Shown in pieces: positions 1-10,719 of a DNA stretch of 19,660 nucleotides; position 1 is the stretch's first letter, and each line of letters opens with the position of its first letter. The notes under the pieces were generated by a model, which worked only from the letters and a program-made list of their open reading frames with translations, did no database searches and was not told the DNA's origin. Made by a program: the position numbers and the translations under genes. Source of the DNA: Cylindrodendrum hubeiense (Eukaryota > Ascomycota > Sordariomycetes > Hypocreales > Nectriaceae); assembly GCA_014621425.1 (NCBI GenBank), contig JAANBB010000613.1, positions 1 through 19,660 on the forward strand, written 5' to 3'.

Positions 1-3000
1 CCCCCCCCTTTCCTGTTTTTCATCAGACTCACTGGTTGGAAGATTGGAAGACGGGGAGGAGGGTCTGCGTGCGCCAGTAACCATCCAACTTACACAATTA
101 CATGATTCATCCCCATGATACTATCCCTGGCGCTCACCCGCGATCCACTCACGCACTACTGCTCTTCCCGCTTCGCATGACTCCCCAGGATGTCCATTTT
201 AGGGGTCCAATCCCATCCATGTCCATCCATCTTGGCAACCTTGCCCGCCTCTGATCTCTGATTGGCCTGTGGTGAGACAATGAGGTGGATGTGCACGCCA
301 AGCTGTCAGTCAAGCACAAGGCGTGGGCCACATCAACGCTTGACTGCCATCTGCTTACAACATGTCGTGCTGATTAATGAATGCCATTCCGCCAACACAT
401 TACCAACCAACCCCCAATTACATCCAAAATCTGGTTTGGTTTGGGGTCACTTCCTAGCAGCAAACCCAATCGAGCCTTGGATTGACCTATGACGACTGGA
501 CCGTCCATCTCTTGATTTTCTCAGTCACGCCACAGGTGATGAATATGAGCCGGACGGTTTTAGGACCAGATGACAATCCATCAATCGGCAATAAATATCC
601 GACTGAACGAGACCGTATTCCCCCAGTCTCATAAACTACAGCCCAAAAAGAAAACCACGAAAATGATACGTGCCTGCAATATGGCTGGTTCATACATTGT
701 CTGACACTTTTACTTTCTACTTTACGCACATTATGAATATGCTCATAACCCAGCCAACGCCGTCTCAGCCCAATGGCTCCCAGATAATCTGCTTGGTCAG
801 ACACTTCCATTGATCGGCAAACTGCAAGGATGATCACCGCCGTGCATCACACGTCCCACACCTTGTGCCGCATGTGCGGACTTGCGCCCGCTACCAGCGC
901 GCCGTGAGGAGGTTGCCGCTCTAGCTCCAAGCCATCATCACATAGCTCCCTGTGCCGAGCCAGCTTATCGCAGCCCTGAAGTTAATATTCCTGTGATTGC
1001 TCTGGGTTATCCTATCATGCACCCTTGAGCGCCTGTGTGGTTGCGTCATGGTGGTGATGAGTATCACAAGATCAATTATCTGGAAGCCCTGAACATGTTG
1101 ACATTATGGTACAACTAGGGCTGACGTTTGAAGGTACAGGCACAACCACTAGTTTGACCAGCATCATGCTGTACGCTATGGCATAGCCCTTAAGCTGGAT
1201 CATGCTAATAAGTAGTGTCTTCGCCTGTTTCGACAATCATTGTAGACGACGATTTCCTAAATATCAGATCAGACACAAATCGAGGATTCATTAGTAACTC
1301 ACCATGCCGACCTTCTTCTATCTCACTTGAAAGTGTTCGAACGCTGCAATACCCTTGAACATTCGCAATTGTCTTATCATATCTACATAGTGAAGCCGAA
1401 GCATTACTCCGTCCTGTTCACCCCGCGTGGGGGCCTGGGCAACTCAACCGTGCAGCCACCCCAGGTTTCCCCATCACAACACCAAAACAGCATACCAACA
1501 AAGAGACTATGGCCGAAAACCCCTGTCACCAGAGCTAAAAATGAAAGTCAATGGCCTAATTTGCCCGCGGTTACCTTCGGGCGATCTACCCGTGCCGTGC
1601 TCATATGTTAATAGCACATCGTCCAAATCTTTCCACAGATAAGTGGGAACAGTACGGCACTTCCCAGTCGTGTCGCCAACACCACCTGTAGATGTATCAA
1701 TCTAAATCATCAACAAGCTTCATTAGAACCTGTCGATCACGCCAGTTCAGTTTCTTGGTACCTGGGCATCCCAAGGTTCAGGGGCATACCAGGAAATAAT
1801 GCCGCTTGTAGAATCGGCCCTGGAAATTAACTTCTGGAATTTTTCCCTGGCCCAGACAAAAAGCTAGCCCCTACTAATTTCATGGTTTTCGTCCACTAAT
1901 AATCACTCAATCAAATTCCTGTCGTTATGTGTCACCTCGTCATTGATCTTTTCGGTCTGTCTCGTTCGTCTTGCTGCCCTCGGGTGTCGGAGGACAACCT
2001 GCCTCAATGTGTGACAACCCCTATACTATACACAATAGAGCATCCCCTTGTCTCTCTTCTGACACAGTAACTGTGGTGGGAGATATGTTTCCTAATTCTC
2101 CCTATTTGAACGAGTCCCCTGCCGTTCTTTAATAACTGATGCCTCTTCTGAAGAAGTTAGTGAAGCAACTTACAGGCAACATGGCGAATGGTCTGCAGAA
2201 AACTTGGGTTCAGTACCCGTCGATTACGATCCTCCTGGTCGCAGCCACATTGGTGGTAACTCTTTTGCAGCTACTCAAAGATAACCCCGAATCGGAAAGG
2301 CGGTTAGCAGCCCTGGAGAATCGAGTACTGGTTTTGCAGCTCACGCCCCCAGACGCAATGGACACAGTGATAACAGTGATTATGACTCAGACGCCGTGGA
2401 TGTGTTAGAAGACATTCTAAGTACACCCCCTAAACACAAGGGGGCAAGAGTTCTTGTTCATAACCCTAACAATATTTTAGCCAAAGCATTACGGATCTGA
2501 ACTTCGATAAACTACTCGTCCAATTTCTAGTACCCGAGGTCGAAGCGCCGATACGACAGCTGAAGGAAGTGAGCAGATTCATTTGCTGGTATCTAGGGCC
2601 AAAATAAAGCGAGGAGATACGACTTCTCCCGTGAAACTCTAGGTGCGATGGCTCAAAGTCTTGCCTTGCATCACATCATTTCGTAGACATCCATCCACGT
2701 GAGAGCGATCGGGCTGGTGTCACAAGTTCAGAGATGGGCCTTCGTGGCATGATCACACCGGCATGGTCATTGCGAGATGATACTCATGCGCGTTCACTCT
2801 CATCGTACTTGTCTACTGCCAGTATCATCGTGCCGTGCGGCCAAGCCTACTAGTGAATTAAATGTGCTTCCAGTTAAGTAGCCTCCTCTACGAGTCCCTT
2901 ATACCAAGCATTGTCTGCCGTTTCAGTTGCCATGCACTTTAATGTCACCATGCTACTGGCAAAATATGTAAGAGATAGTACTGAAGCCCCCCTGTTGGGG

Positions 3001-3492
3001 AGCATCTCCAGGCATTATTGCAATTTCAGGGAAGTCGAGTTCCTAGAGATAATGTACGATGAAAAACTGCTGCGTGGTTCTGACTGCTATGACGAAAGAA
3101 AAGGTGATGGTGGCAAAAGATACAGCCAATAGTGCACAAATCAAATCATTGTAGCCTATAGGTAGATATGCTCAGCTCTCATATGCGGATACATAGCGTC
3201 TTAACCAAAATCCACAATCCTCAGAGACCAAGACCTTCTAGATCCCTTCAAGTCACAAGTCAAGAGGGGTCCACCACTTGATGCCATACGGTCAGTATTC
3301 TTGCCGTGAGGATTTATTCATACACTAGCTCAGTAGAGCCTCCATCTCCTCCCCCCTCTTCTATTTCTGGCATCGATACTCGAGGCCAGTAGAGACCATC
3401 CAGGCCTCATAACGTAACCCGATTACAACATACATCCCTGTCTATACCGTGCCATCCATCTCTTTCATTCCAACCACCGAACGCCAGGATAT
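1..3492. other. gene-poor stretch, no intact gene recognised
   Basis: No reading frame here has the length, codon pattern or motifs of a conserved protein, and I found no pair of exons that splice convincingly. Base composition looks more A/T-rich than the genes downstream (estimated by eye, not counted). The only protein-like signal is the broken frame set at 2139-2607, listed separately. The right end, about 3300-3492, should hold the 3' untranslated region of the zinc transporter on the minus strand. I saw no terminal inverted repeats, LTR pair or tRNA. Confidence 0.5.
2139..2607 (+). pseudogene. possible decayed ORF in three successive frames
   Basis: I do not recognise this. Starting at ATG 2139, the first frame encodes a basic N-terminus (KKLVKQ) and a hydrophobic segment of about 20 residues that looks like one membrane helix (YPSITILLVAATLVVTLLQ), then a charged stretch. 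A second frame, open 2285-2500, continues with Ser/Asp-rich protein-like sequence (around HSDNSDYDSDAVDVLEDIL). A third frame, open 2470-2607, encodes a plausible helical segment (around FDKLLVQFLVPEVEAPIRQ). Each step is a -1 shift. An intron-like 3' end (CTAAC then TTTTAG) sits at 2466-2480, but I found no donor that joins the frames. It may be a frameshifted relic, a poorly modelled real gene, or chance. Confidence 0.25.
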
Positions 3493-5013
3493 CTAATCGT
3501 GCCACGAGATGTACAGCATGATGCCTGCACCAACTGCGACCGCCGTGAACTGCACGAGGGTCTTCTTCAGCTCCTCGGCCTTGTTCTTGCCCGTCTCCAG
3601 CAGCTCGGGAATCACGGCGACGGTGCCGACGTATAGGAAGGTTCCAGCGGTGAATGGGAGAAGCATGTCGCCCCAGGACTACACGCAAACTCATGTCAGC
3701 AAAGATATATCAAACAAGCGAGTCAAGAAAACTCGAGCGGAAGGTTGCAGGCGTCAACTTACCAGACTGGTGCCCCAGAGACCCTCGTTACGGCCCATGG
3801 GGACGTCGCTTGCGGGACCACCAAACTCCTGGACGGCAATGCCGATCAGCGTGCCGAGCAGAGCGCCAATCGCAGTGATGAACTGGGAACCCATGGCGGC
3901 GCGCTTGGAGAAGCCAGACTGGATGAGCAGAGCAAAGTCGCCGACCTCGTGGGGGATCTCGTGGAAGAAAACGGCGACGGTTGTGGTGGCACCGATGGTG
4001 GGCGAGGCGTAGAAACTAGCGGACATGGCCAGACCGTCTGTGATGTTGTGCGTAAAGTCGGCGCTGCATTCGTCAGTTAGTCAAAATAGTCCTTGGGAAT
4101 TGGGAATTGGGTTGCCGTTGAGAAGCCCAACGGCGAGATAGGTCCTTACATGAGGTTCAGGTAGCCGCCCAGCTTAACACTGGGGTTGATCTCCTTCTCA
4201 TGGATGTCAACGGGGCCCGCGCCATCCTTGTCGCCCTTCTTGCCCTTCTTGCGCGACTTGACATCTCCATCAGTAGCGGCGACGCCAGTGGAGGTGGCCT
4301 TATCCTCGTCGTGGCCGTGCGAGTGGCCGTGCGAGTGGTCATGGCCCCCCTCCCCGCCAGTCGCAATGCGCAGAAACTTGTCCATGGCGACAAACGTCAT
4401 GAAGCCGACGAGAATGCCAAGACCCAAGACAAGGTTGCGGTTGGGCTCGACAAGCACGAACTTGACAGAATCGTCATGATCCTCGCCGACGAAAATCTCG
4501 GGAAGCAGGTGGAAAAGGGTATCGCCAAGCAGGCCGCCGACAGCAAAGGCGACCATGACAGACAGGGAGGCCGGGTCGATGTTGGTCGGGCACAGGGCGA
4601 GGAGGAAGTTGGGAGGGCCGGAGATGTACAGCGTAGCGAGCAGGGCGTTCACGGCGGGGGAGCCGGGGAAGAGAACTGCGAAGATTCGGGCGGTGACGGA
4701 CGAGGGCGCGGCGGCATGATGGGCGTGTTTGGCAGCGTTGAGCTGCTGAATGATGGGACACGTCTGCGAGGTCCGGTCAGCATGGGGTCGTCGGATCGTC
4801 GGATCATCGGGTGGAATTCGGGTTCGCGGAGGGGGATGGAGACGGGAAACGCACCTGGAGCTGCTCGTCCAGCTGTCCAAGACTCAACCCATCAAGGTCC
4901 AAGGAGACCTTGGCATCGTCAAGCGGGGCTTCGGCGTGGGTGTGGGCGAGCGCGACGGCGACGAACCAGAGGCACACAGCCGCGAGGTAGGCGTTCTTCC
5001 GGGAGAAAGCCAT
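3493..5013 (-). CDS. YKE4: ZIP-family zinc transporter (LIV-1/KE4 type)
   Basis: Predicted 419-residue multi-pass zinc transporter. ZIP proteins move Zn2+ into the cytosol; the KE4/YKE4 branch acts in ER or Golgi membranes. Exons are 5013-4855, 4763-4150, 4063-3763 and 3678-3493. Introns are 91, 86 and 84 nt, with GT..AG ends and branch-like CTGAC/CTAAC sites. Residues 1-23 look like a signal peptide. A His-rich cytosolic loop (GHDHSHGHSHGHDED) lies near 193-207, followed by a Lys-rich stretch. The transport core is clear: FTHNITDGLA (H263, N264, D267) in the fourth helix, and the LIV-1 signature HEIPHEVGD (292-300) in the fifth. The C-terminus (MLYISWHD) ends at the membrane. The ATG sits in a strong context (CCACCGCCATGG). 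It lies downstream of the glucanase on the same strand, 1.4 kb away, so it is an independent unit. Family assignment is very secure; the exact YKE4 orthology is inferred. Confidence 0.95.
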
Positions 5014-6388
5014 GGCGGTGGTTTTCTAGCGGAATCGATCAAGAGCGTACAGCAGCCTAGAACAAGAAGGAAATGCCCCTATCAATCGCCTCAAGCGCAG
5101 TCTCTTCCTCGCACAGGTTGAAACGGAAAGCGCAGCGAAGGGGATGGAGTGATGAAGGAAGGATGAGGACGAAGTGGAGGACAGGTGGTGATGTCCGTAT
5201 ATTCCGCGCCGGAACAGGCGACGCCTCAAAGGGGGGAAGAGTCTGGCTGGGGAGCTGTCTGGTTGGCTGGCGCCACAGCTCATGGCAATCAATCCAGGGC
5301 TACAGGGCTACAGGGCTGTTACAGGGCTGTTGCGCCGTCCAGGGCGACGGAATACGGTTTGGTCCCTGCTGAAGGGCGGCAGGTATGGGGGGGCGCGCGT
5401 GGGACGAGACGCGCCGAGCAGCAGCAGCAGCAGCAGTGAGCAAGCTGTGGTGCTGGCTGCAGTGTGCTGGTGCTGTAGCTCTGTAGCTGTAGTGGGAGGG
5501 AGCTTCAGCTGAGCCGAGCTGGGCTGAGCTTTGTTAGCCGCATGCCGATCGCCGACAGCGGACGTTGCATTGGGCCCGGAGTCCGGACCAGCCTGAGCGT
5601 GCGCGCCTCTTTCCAGCTGGCTTGAGCTTCTGCAAGGGCGATCGGATCTCAGATCTGCGACACGACACATACCACGTTTGATGCTCGGCTGGGAAGCCAT
5701 CGCAACGACGCGGTGCCTCGACAGCTTTACCTGCTACGTAGTGGGAACCACCGCGTAGTGGGTTCGCAGCACGGCGCCTGGTCTGGTGGCATTCACTCCA
5801 GAACATAACCCAGTTAGCTGGTGCCTTGCTGAACTAGCGCTTACCTTGGGTGTAGCAACCTATCAGGTCACGCGACTACTGTCCCTAGCTGGTAACTACC
5901 GAAACTCAACCATCTCACGATTCAAAAAAGGCAACCTCATACATAACATTCACATACAACCCCCAACAACAAACAACAAGGGCGATGTTTATGTGCACAT
6001 TCGTCTCTCGACTTCGAATTTCCCAAAATGATTTTGTTTCTATTCCGAAAGCGTGGGACACAACCCTTGTTTGCCCATCCCTCGATATATAAAAAAGGAG
6101 CCCAGGATTCATCTGAAATCCAATGAACAAAGAACCAAAAGCCTAGGCCACAAAATACAGACGAGGCTTCCCCCGCCAATACCGCGCCCCGCAGGCTCTA
6201 CCTTTCATAAGCAGGCCCGGTAACAGGGCCTTCTATAATGTGTATGTACATGACCGCTTGAGAACCTAACAGCGCTCCCCCCGGCTGCTCCCATTGGAGT
6301 TGCAACCTCGATGATTAAAAAGCATGTCTGGAAAAAAGAAAATGGTGCGTCAAGAAAGGCAGTGAATCGTGCTGGTGATCTGGCCAAT
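5014..6388. other. intergenic: transporter promoter and glucanase 3' region
   Basis: This lies between two minus-strand genes, so it should hold the promoter and 5' UTR of the zinc transporter (left part) and the 3' UTR and terminator of the glucanase (right part). I see no gene. The left half is G/C-rich with short reiterations: a GGGCTACA/GGGCTGTTACA pattern at about 5296-5330, six CAG units at 5419-5436, and several GAGCT/GTAGCT motifs at about 5470-5530. The right half, after about 5880, is more A/T-rich. Confidence 0.6.
5419..5436. repeat. (CAG)6 microsatellite
   Basis: Six perfect CAG units lie about 0.4 kb upstream of the zinc transporter start codon. Read on the minus strand, the transporter's sense strand, the array is (CTG)6. 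It is probably a neutral simple repeat in the promoter. Confidence 0.9.
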
Positions 6389-7735
6389 TTACAGGACAGC
6401 AACGGCCAGGATCAGAGCGACGGCCGCGGCACCGAACGAGTTGAGCTGAGCTCCGCTGCTGCTGCCGGCGGCGTCGGTGGACGAGGAACCGGCAGCGGTG
6501 CTGGCGCTGGAGCCCGAGTCGGAGCCCGAGTCGGAGCCCGAACCGGAGCTGGAGCCGCTGGTGGGAGTAGAGGCCGCAGCCAGCGTGGTGTAAGCCGAGT
6601 GGATGCCGGTGGCAGTCGAGTTGCTGTATCCGCCGTAAGATGCGCTGTACTGGGCACCAGTGGGAGTGGAAGCGGGAGTGGCAGGAGTGGAGGGAGTGGC
6701 AGCACTATCGCTGTCACTGCTGCTGCTGCTGCTGCCTGAGGAGCTGCCCGAAGAGCCGCTGCCGGTGCTGATCTTGGTCTTGTCGACACCATCGCAAGAG
6801 AGGTCGTACAGGGGAGTCTTGGACAGGGTAGAGCCAACGACACCGAAGCTGGGGTTGGGAGTCGTGGGGGCGGCATCCTGGAGAGTGTACCACCAGACGT
6901 TGGTGACACCGAACATGGGGCAGCCGACGTCCTCCCAGTAGGTGCGGGCGTTCTTGGTCGAGGCAACAGCCTTGTTGTAGGTGTCGCCGCTCACGGGCCA
7001 GCCAGTCTCGGTGATCCAGATCTCGCGAGATCCAGCAACGGCAGTGACCTTGTCGAAGGCGGCCTGGAAGAGGCTGGCGCCCTCGGACACGGGGTTGTTC
7101 TCGGTATCCTGGTAGTAGGGGTAGGTGTCCATGCCCAGCCAGTCACACGCCTCGATGACGGCGCTGTTGGAGTCGTTGGAGTAGGCGTTCCAGGTGTCGA
7201 CGTGGCCGACGGGGATGGCCGAAAGACAGGTGCCCTTGATGGCCGCGCGAGTCTCGGCGATGTAGTCGACGAGAGTGGCGGGGCTGCAACCGGGGTCCGA
7301 GTCGGCAGCGATACCAGTCTCCGAGATGCGGTACAGATCCTCACTTCCAACCGAAATACCGGCAACCAAGTCATCAATCTCACCGCAGTACTGGTCGATG
7401 GTGTTCTTCAAGGCGGCAATCTCGTTGTCGAAGGAGGTGCGGCCGGCGGAGGCCCAGAGACCCAGGAGCAGGCTGGTCTTCGTCTTGATGGCGGCAGGGA
7501 TGGCGGAGATGGGGTCGTTGGTGCTACCACCCTGGACCATGGTGTAGAGGCGGGCGCTGGTGAAGGCGCCGTCGGTGCCGACGAGGGACGCGGCGTTGTT
7601 GAACTCATCCTCGAAGTTGCTCTGGACCTTGACGGTGCCGTCGCCGTACGAAGCACCGTAGTTGAAGCCCTGGAAGGCGGCGCTGGCCGTGGAAACGGCG
7701 GCCGCCAAGGCGAGGAGGTTGCTGGTGGAAGGCAT
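6389..7735 (-). CDS. eglC: GPI-anchored GH17 endo-1,3-beta-glucosidase
   Basis: Single-exon 448-residue secreted glucanase that cleaves or remodels beta-1,3-glucan in the fungal wall (glycoside hydrolase family 17). Residues 1-19 form a signal peptide ending STASA/A. The catalytic domain spans about 21-316. It opens with [16 protein letters not shown]. The acid/base Glu is E132 in [11 protein letters not shown] and the nucleophile is E243 in [22 protein letters not shown] and [19 protein letters not shown] are further family landmarks. Residues 324-430 are a Ser/Thr/Pro/Gly-rich linker, likely O-glycosylated. It is followed by a small-residue GPI cleavage region (about 424-429) and a hydrophobic tail (434-448). 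Length and layout match the EglC group of GPI-anchored fungal GH17 enzymes. The TATA box and CT-rich tract upstream suggest strong expression. No truncation is seen. Confidence 0.97.
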   Translation of the reverse strand: MPSTSNLLALAAAVSTASAAFQGFNYGASYGDGTVKVQSNFEDEFNNAASLVGTDGAFTSARLYTMVQGGSTNDPISAIPAAIKTKTSLLLGLWASAGRTSFDNEIAALKNTIDQYCGEIDDLVAGISVGSEDLYRISETGIAADSDPGCSPATLVDYIAETRAAIKGTCLSAIPVGHVDTWNAYSNDSNSAVIEACDWLGMDTYPYYQDTENNPVSEGASLFQAAFDKVTAVAGSREIWITETGWPVSGDTYNKAVASTKNARTYWEDVGCPMFGVTNVWWYTLQDAAPTTPNPSFGVVGSTLSKTPLYDLSCDGVDKTKISTGSGSSGSSSGSSSSSSDSDSAATPSTPATPASTPTGAQYSASYGGYSNSTATGIHSAYTTLAAASTPTSGSSSGSGSDSGSDSGSSASTAAGSSSTDAAGSSSGAQLNSFGAAAVALILAVAVL

Positions 7736-7864
7736 GCTGTCTAGGAGTGGTTGTCTGTGTGGTTGATGGGCCGGGAAACCGGAGGACGAAGGGATTCGGG
7801 ATAAATCTCTTCAGAACAAAGGCTGGACAGCGTGTAAACGAGGGCGTTGTCCAAGATGTTCGAG

Positions 7865-7870
7865 TATATA
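7865..7870 (-). promoter_or_regulatory. TATA box of the glucanase gene
   Basis: A TATATA element lies about 130 bp upstream of the glucanase ATG, a suitable distance for a TATA-driven fungal gene with a roughly 100-nt leader. The transcription start itself is not visible. Confidence 0.6.
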
Positions 7871-7874
7871 GCGA

Positions 7875-7990
7875 GAGAGGGTGTATTAGAAATAAAGGAA
7901 TAAAGAAGGAGGATGAAGAATAGTGAGAGGGATGGAGAAGAGCGAAGAGAGGTAGAAGTAGGAGAGGGATATAGGGCCAGAAAGGGATAT
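7875..7990 (-). promoter_or_regulatory. CT-rich promoter tract of the glucanase gene
   Basis: The plus strand is almost entirely purine here (runs such as GGAGAAGAGCGAAGAGAGG), so the glucanase sense strand is pyrimidine-rich just upstream of its TATA box. CT-rich tracts near the start site are typical of well-expressed filamentous fungal genes. The function is inferred from position and composition. Confidence 0.5.
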
Positions 7991-8140
7991 GGACAAGACC
8001 TCAGTCATGCAGACACACCCTCGTCATGATCCCAGCGCATGGCTCGCTCCAGGGAATCCTCAGAGGAGACGGCCAAGTCGGTGGCAATGGGGCGTCGACA
8101 TGGGAGTCCCCACTGGCGTTGATCCACCGATGAGTGGTTC

Positions 8141-8180
8141 ATCGACTCCATCGACTCCATCGACTCCATAGACTCCATAG
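8141..8180. repeat. 9-bp tandem repeat, four copies, flanked by 12-bp direct repeats
   Basis: Four 9-bp units (ATCGACTCC three times, then ATAGACTCC) are followed by a partial ATAG. The array sits between two copies of GAGTCCCCACTG (8104-8115 and 8183-8194). An inverted CGATGA/TCATCG pair lies at the left edge (about 8128-8144). It is about 0.4 kb upstream of the glucanase start codon. On the minus strand one frame reads MES repeats, but that frame does not look like a gene. Confidence 0.85.
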
Positions 8181-8566
8181 AAGAGTCCCCACTGCCAACA
8201 AGTCGACGTCCTCTCAGGCTCTCCCTGCCGGCGAGCTTTTCCCCTGCCTCGCGCCCCCGGATGTAGTGGTTCGGGGTTACTACAACGGGACGGGATAGAA
8301 GGACGGGCCTTGAACACTGTGGTTGCGTGGCTGTGAGTGGATGACTCGCCAGGAACAGGAACTGACTTTGGGCCAGGCACCCCCGTTTGATGGGCCCAAT
8401 CATGGCCGCGATGCCACGCAAAGGCGATCCCGGACGAGACGTGGCACCGGAGGACCTTAATGGGGTGCCGGAGAGCCGTTTAGAGACGCATGTCTGGACT
8501 GTGTGTGCTATGGACGGATGCACTGCGGGTTACTACGTAAGGTAGTAGAAATCATGTCCATTAAGA

Positions 8567-8599
8567 GACAGGCCTCCAGTTTTGATAGAGGCCTCTGTC
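8567..8599. repeat. imperfect inverted repeat (hairpin)
   Basis: GACAGGCCTC (8567-8576) is mirrored by GAGGCCTCTGTC (8588-8599), giving about ten base pairs with a two-base bulge and an 11-nt loop. There is no T-run or gene end beside it, so a terminator role is not supported. A small TACTAC/GTAGTA inverted repeat lies just upstream at 8531-8547. Confidence 0.6.
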
Positions 8600-10580
8600 A
8601 TGTGCCATCCATCATGACTTCCCAAATACAGTAGTTGTATCTCTGCCGCCGCAAGTCACCCACAGCATTAACAACAACAATCCCTTTCGTCTCGTCCCCT
8701 TGACGCGCCGTCCACCATCCAACATCAAATATCCCCCAAGACATGGATCAACGGGAGGCCCTGCCACGCCATGTCCGCCATGCCCACCATCCACGCCAAG
8801 GATCACCCGGAAGCCAGAAATAGCAACGCCGAGCTCCCGGGGAACGCCTGAGAACCCACCTCGCACCCCCGGCCGGAGGCTTGACCTGGAGCCCAAACCG
8901 CACAAGCACCATCGCCCAGCCTCGGGCGCTTGATTTCCTCCGCAGCCTCTGGCCTTGGCCCTGCACGAACGCTGGGGAACGGAACATGGGCGGCCGTTCT
9001 GGTGGGGGAGATGAAGAGACGCTGGGAATAACAGCAAAGGGAGCACCACCACCACCAACACCGCCGTACATAGTATGCTGCACTACCACTTGCTACTGTA
9101 CGGATACTTTGCACACATGCATGAGAGAGGATGGGAGAGGAAAAATGGACGCTTGGAGGGGCATACGAATGCAATCCAACGCTACACACACGCCAGTCAC
9201 GTCATGCGTGGGTCGACGACGACGTGGACGACGCCTTGCCTTGGAAGCGACGTCGATGAATGCCCCATTTCCATTCCGTCCCGCGCCTCTGGAAGCTTCG
9301 ACTTCTGCCGGCCCGAAGAGGGACGGCGACGCTGGAAACTGTGCGGAAGAAACAATAGGTGACCGTTTGAGCCGGTGAGGCCGGCGTGGACCTGTCGCCA
9401 CTACAACAAGCGTTGGAAGTTTGAGGGATTCTTTCCACTGCCCTACTCCGTGCTCCGCCACGCACCCCCAGTGAAAGTCGAGCAATAGTATGAACTGTAG
9501 CCCAGCACAGCACACGAATTCAGAGACACGGCGGAGAACCGGCTCAAAGGACTCGTCAGCTCTCTCGACCTGCGCATCTCCTTTTGGGTCTGTGCTGGTC
9601 CCGTTCCTTGCAGAACTCCACCGCGACCCATGTCAAGCCCTCGTCGGGCATTTTCCCACGGCCGCTTTAAGCCACGGACAGGAGACGACGACGCTGCCAG
9701 CCATGGCGTCCAGAAGCCGTGGCCCCCTATATCCCGCCTGGGATAATGCTCTGAGTGACCCATGCAACTCGGGGGAACGGCTGGGATATCTTCGAATTAG
9801 GATTACGTTGGCCGCCAGGATCTCCATCGTCGTTCATCTCGCAGTCCCTAGGTGTTGACGCCTGTTACGCTGTCCAACCTGCCCTTCAACATGCCATGTG
9901 CCGTGACAGTTAGAGACAAATCCCCGTCTCACCTTGCTGCTCGCCAGCCATTGTCACTATTGTCAGCAACAGTCTAATAGAACACGTAAGCTGGAGAGAG
10001 GCTGGTCTCGAGAAACAACCAGCCAAACAACGGACAAGAAGAGGTGGAGGGAGGGATTAAATCACGACAAGCTTCACTACATGCACCAACCTACACACCC
10101 GCAAAAGCGGCCCTCAATTCAACTACTTGAGCCAATCAAGACAAGCTGGAGGAACTGCAAGGTACGGATGGACGCCTCCTTTGCAGTTAGCCTCCTTCCT
10201 GTGGGCACCCCTGTGCAGTTGCTCTGGTGCGATCATGACAGCTACTCCAGATTACGTAGTATATCAATTAGCAACACTTCTGGTCGAACAGATTGATCGA
10301 ATCATCTTGTTTAAGTCTTGCTACCAAGTGTGCGAGTCCTAACAGGAGCTCCGTCTGTATCGTCACTACGACTTCTCCGGACGATGAAAAGCCGCCTCGC
10401 ACGTTGATTGAGACACGAATGTGCCCAAAAACCTTGAAAACGCTCTCGCCACCAATTGCCGCGCGTTCTTCCGGGTGTGTGATACAGTCACAAAGCCACA
10501 CAAGCATAACCCACCCACACCATTTTCTAGTACTTGCTTACTTACTCCCTGTCAAAGAGAAATTCCTCCAAAACAAACAC

Positions 10581-10598
10581 AAAAAAGGTAGACAAAAA
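10581..10598 (-). terminator. RNA polymerase III terminator of tRNA-Ile
   Basis: On the minus strand, downstream of the tRNA 3' end, there are two T runs: five Ts (10598-10594), then six Ts (10586-10581). Runs of four or more Ts stop RNA polymerase III. The first lies about 27 nt past the mature 3' end and the second is a back-up. Confidence 0.75.
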
Positions 10599-10624
10599 GA
10601 TTGGATGGCATGGTGAGACAATAT

Positions 10625-10719
10625 TGCTCCCGGCAGGGCTTGAACCTGCGACCCTCGCATCACCAACACTGGCAATTGAAGTATTAGTACGATGCTCTAA
10701 CCAACTGAGCTACGGAAGC
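10625..10719 (-). tRNA. tRNA-Ile (anticodon AAU), with 21-nt intron
   Basis: The 95-nt gene gives a 74-nt mature tRNA with a full cloverleaf. Acceptor GCTTCCG pairs with CGGGAGC (one wobble). The D arm is GCTC/GAGC, the anticodon stem TCGTA/TGCGA, the loop CTAATAA, and the T arm GCAGG/CCTGC with loop TTCAAGC. The discriminator is A. The anticodon AAT (34-36) would be edited to IAU and reads AUU/AUC/AUA isoleucine codons. A 21-nt intron (10681-10661) interrupts the gene directly 3' of position 37, the canonical site for tRNA splicing endonuclease. The internal promoter is visible as an A box (TAGCTCAGTTGG) and B box (GGTTCAAGC). CCA is not encoded, as expected in eukaryotes. Confidence 0.97.

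Larger units (their letters stand above)
7736..10624. other. long intergenic region, no gene recognised
   Basis: Nearly 2.9 kb lies between the glucanase start and the tRNA-Ile 3' end. The left 250 bp are the glucanase leader and promoter. Beyond that, short frames exist on both strands, but none has recognisable motifs, sensible codon use or splice structure. Visible structure is limited to a 9-bp tandem array (8141-8180), a hairpin (8567-8599) and purine/pyrimidine-biased patches. A long upstream regulatory region or a noncoding transcript is possible, but nothing in the sequence proves either. Confidence 0.5.

Noticed and set aside
2258..2342. Possible 84-nt intron (GTAACT..TTTTGCAG) in the broken ORF
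   Set aside because: Its length is a multiple of three, so it does not correct the frame, and it has no good branch site.
1..3492. Transposon or LTR element in the gene-poor left end
   Set aside because: No terminal repeats, target-site duplication or transposase/reverse-transcriptase motif could be found by reading.
4200..5060. 286-codon plus-strand frame opposite the zinc transporter
   Set aside because: It is antisense to exons with clear ZIP motifs, crosses the predicted introns, and has no recognisable domain. It is open because of G/C-rich codon bias.
6412..6966. 184-codon minus-strand frame rich in Pro/Ala, and the plus-strand frame at 6311-6739
   Set aside because: Both are out-of-frame readings of the Ser/Thr/Gly-rich linker and catalytic domain of the glucanase.
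7202..7744. 180-codon plus-strand frame opposite the glucanase N-terminus
   Set aside because: It is an antisense shadow of the GH17 domain, Gly/Val/Asp-rich with no motif.
8005..8523. 172-codon minus-strand frame with repeated MES units
   Set aside because: The repeats come from the 9-bp DNA array. The rest has no motif, and it sits in the glucanase promoter side. I could not support it as a gene.
8803..9515. Several overlapping frames on both strands
   Set aside because: They are Arg/Pro/Trp-rich with erratic composition, mutually overlapping and lacking splice logic. This looks like chance openness in G/C-rich DNA.
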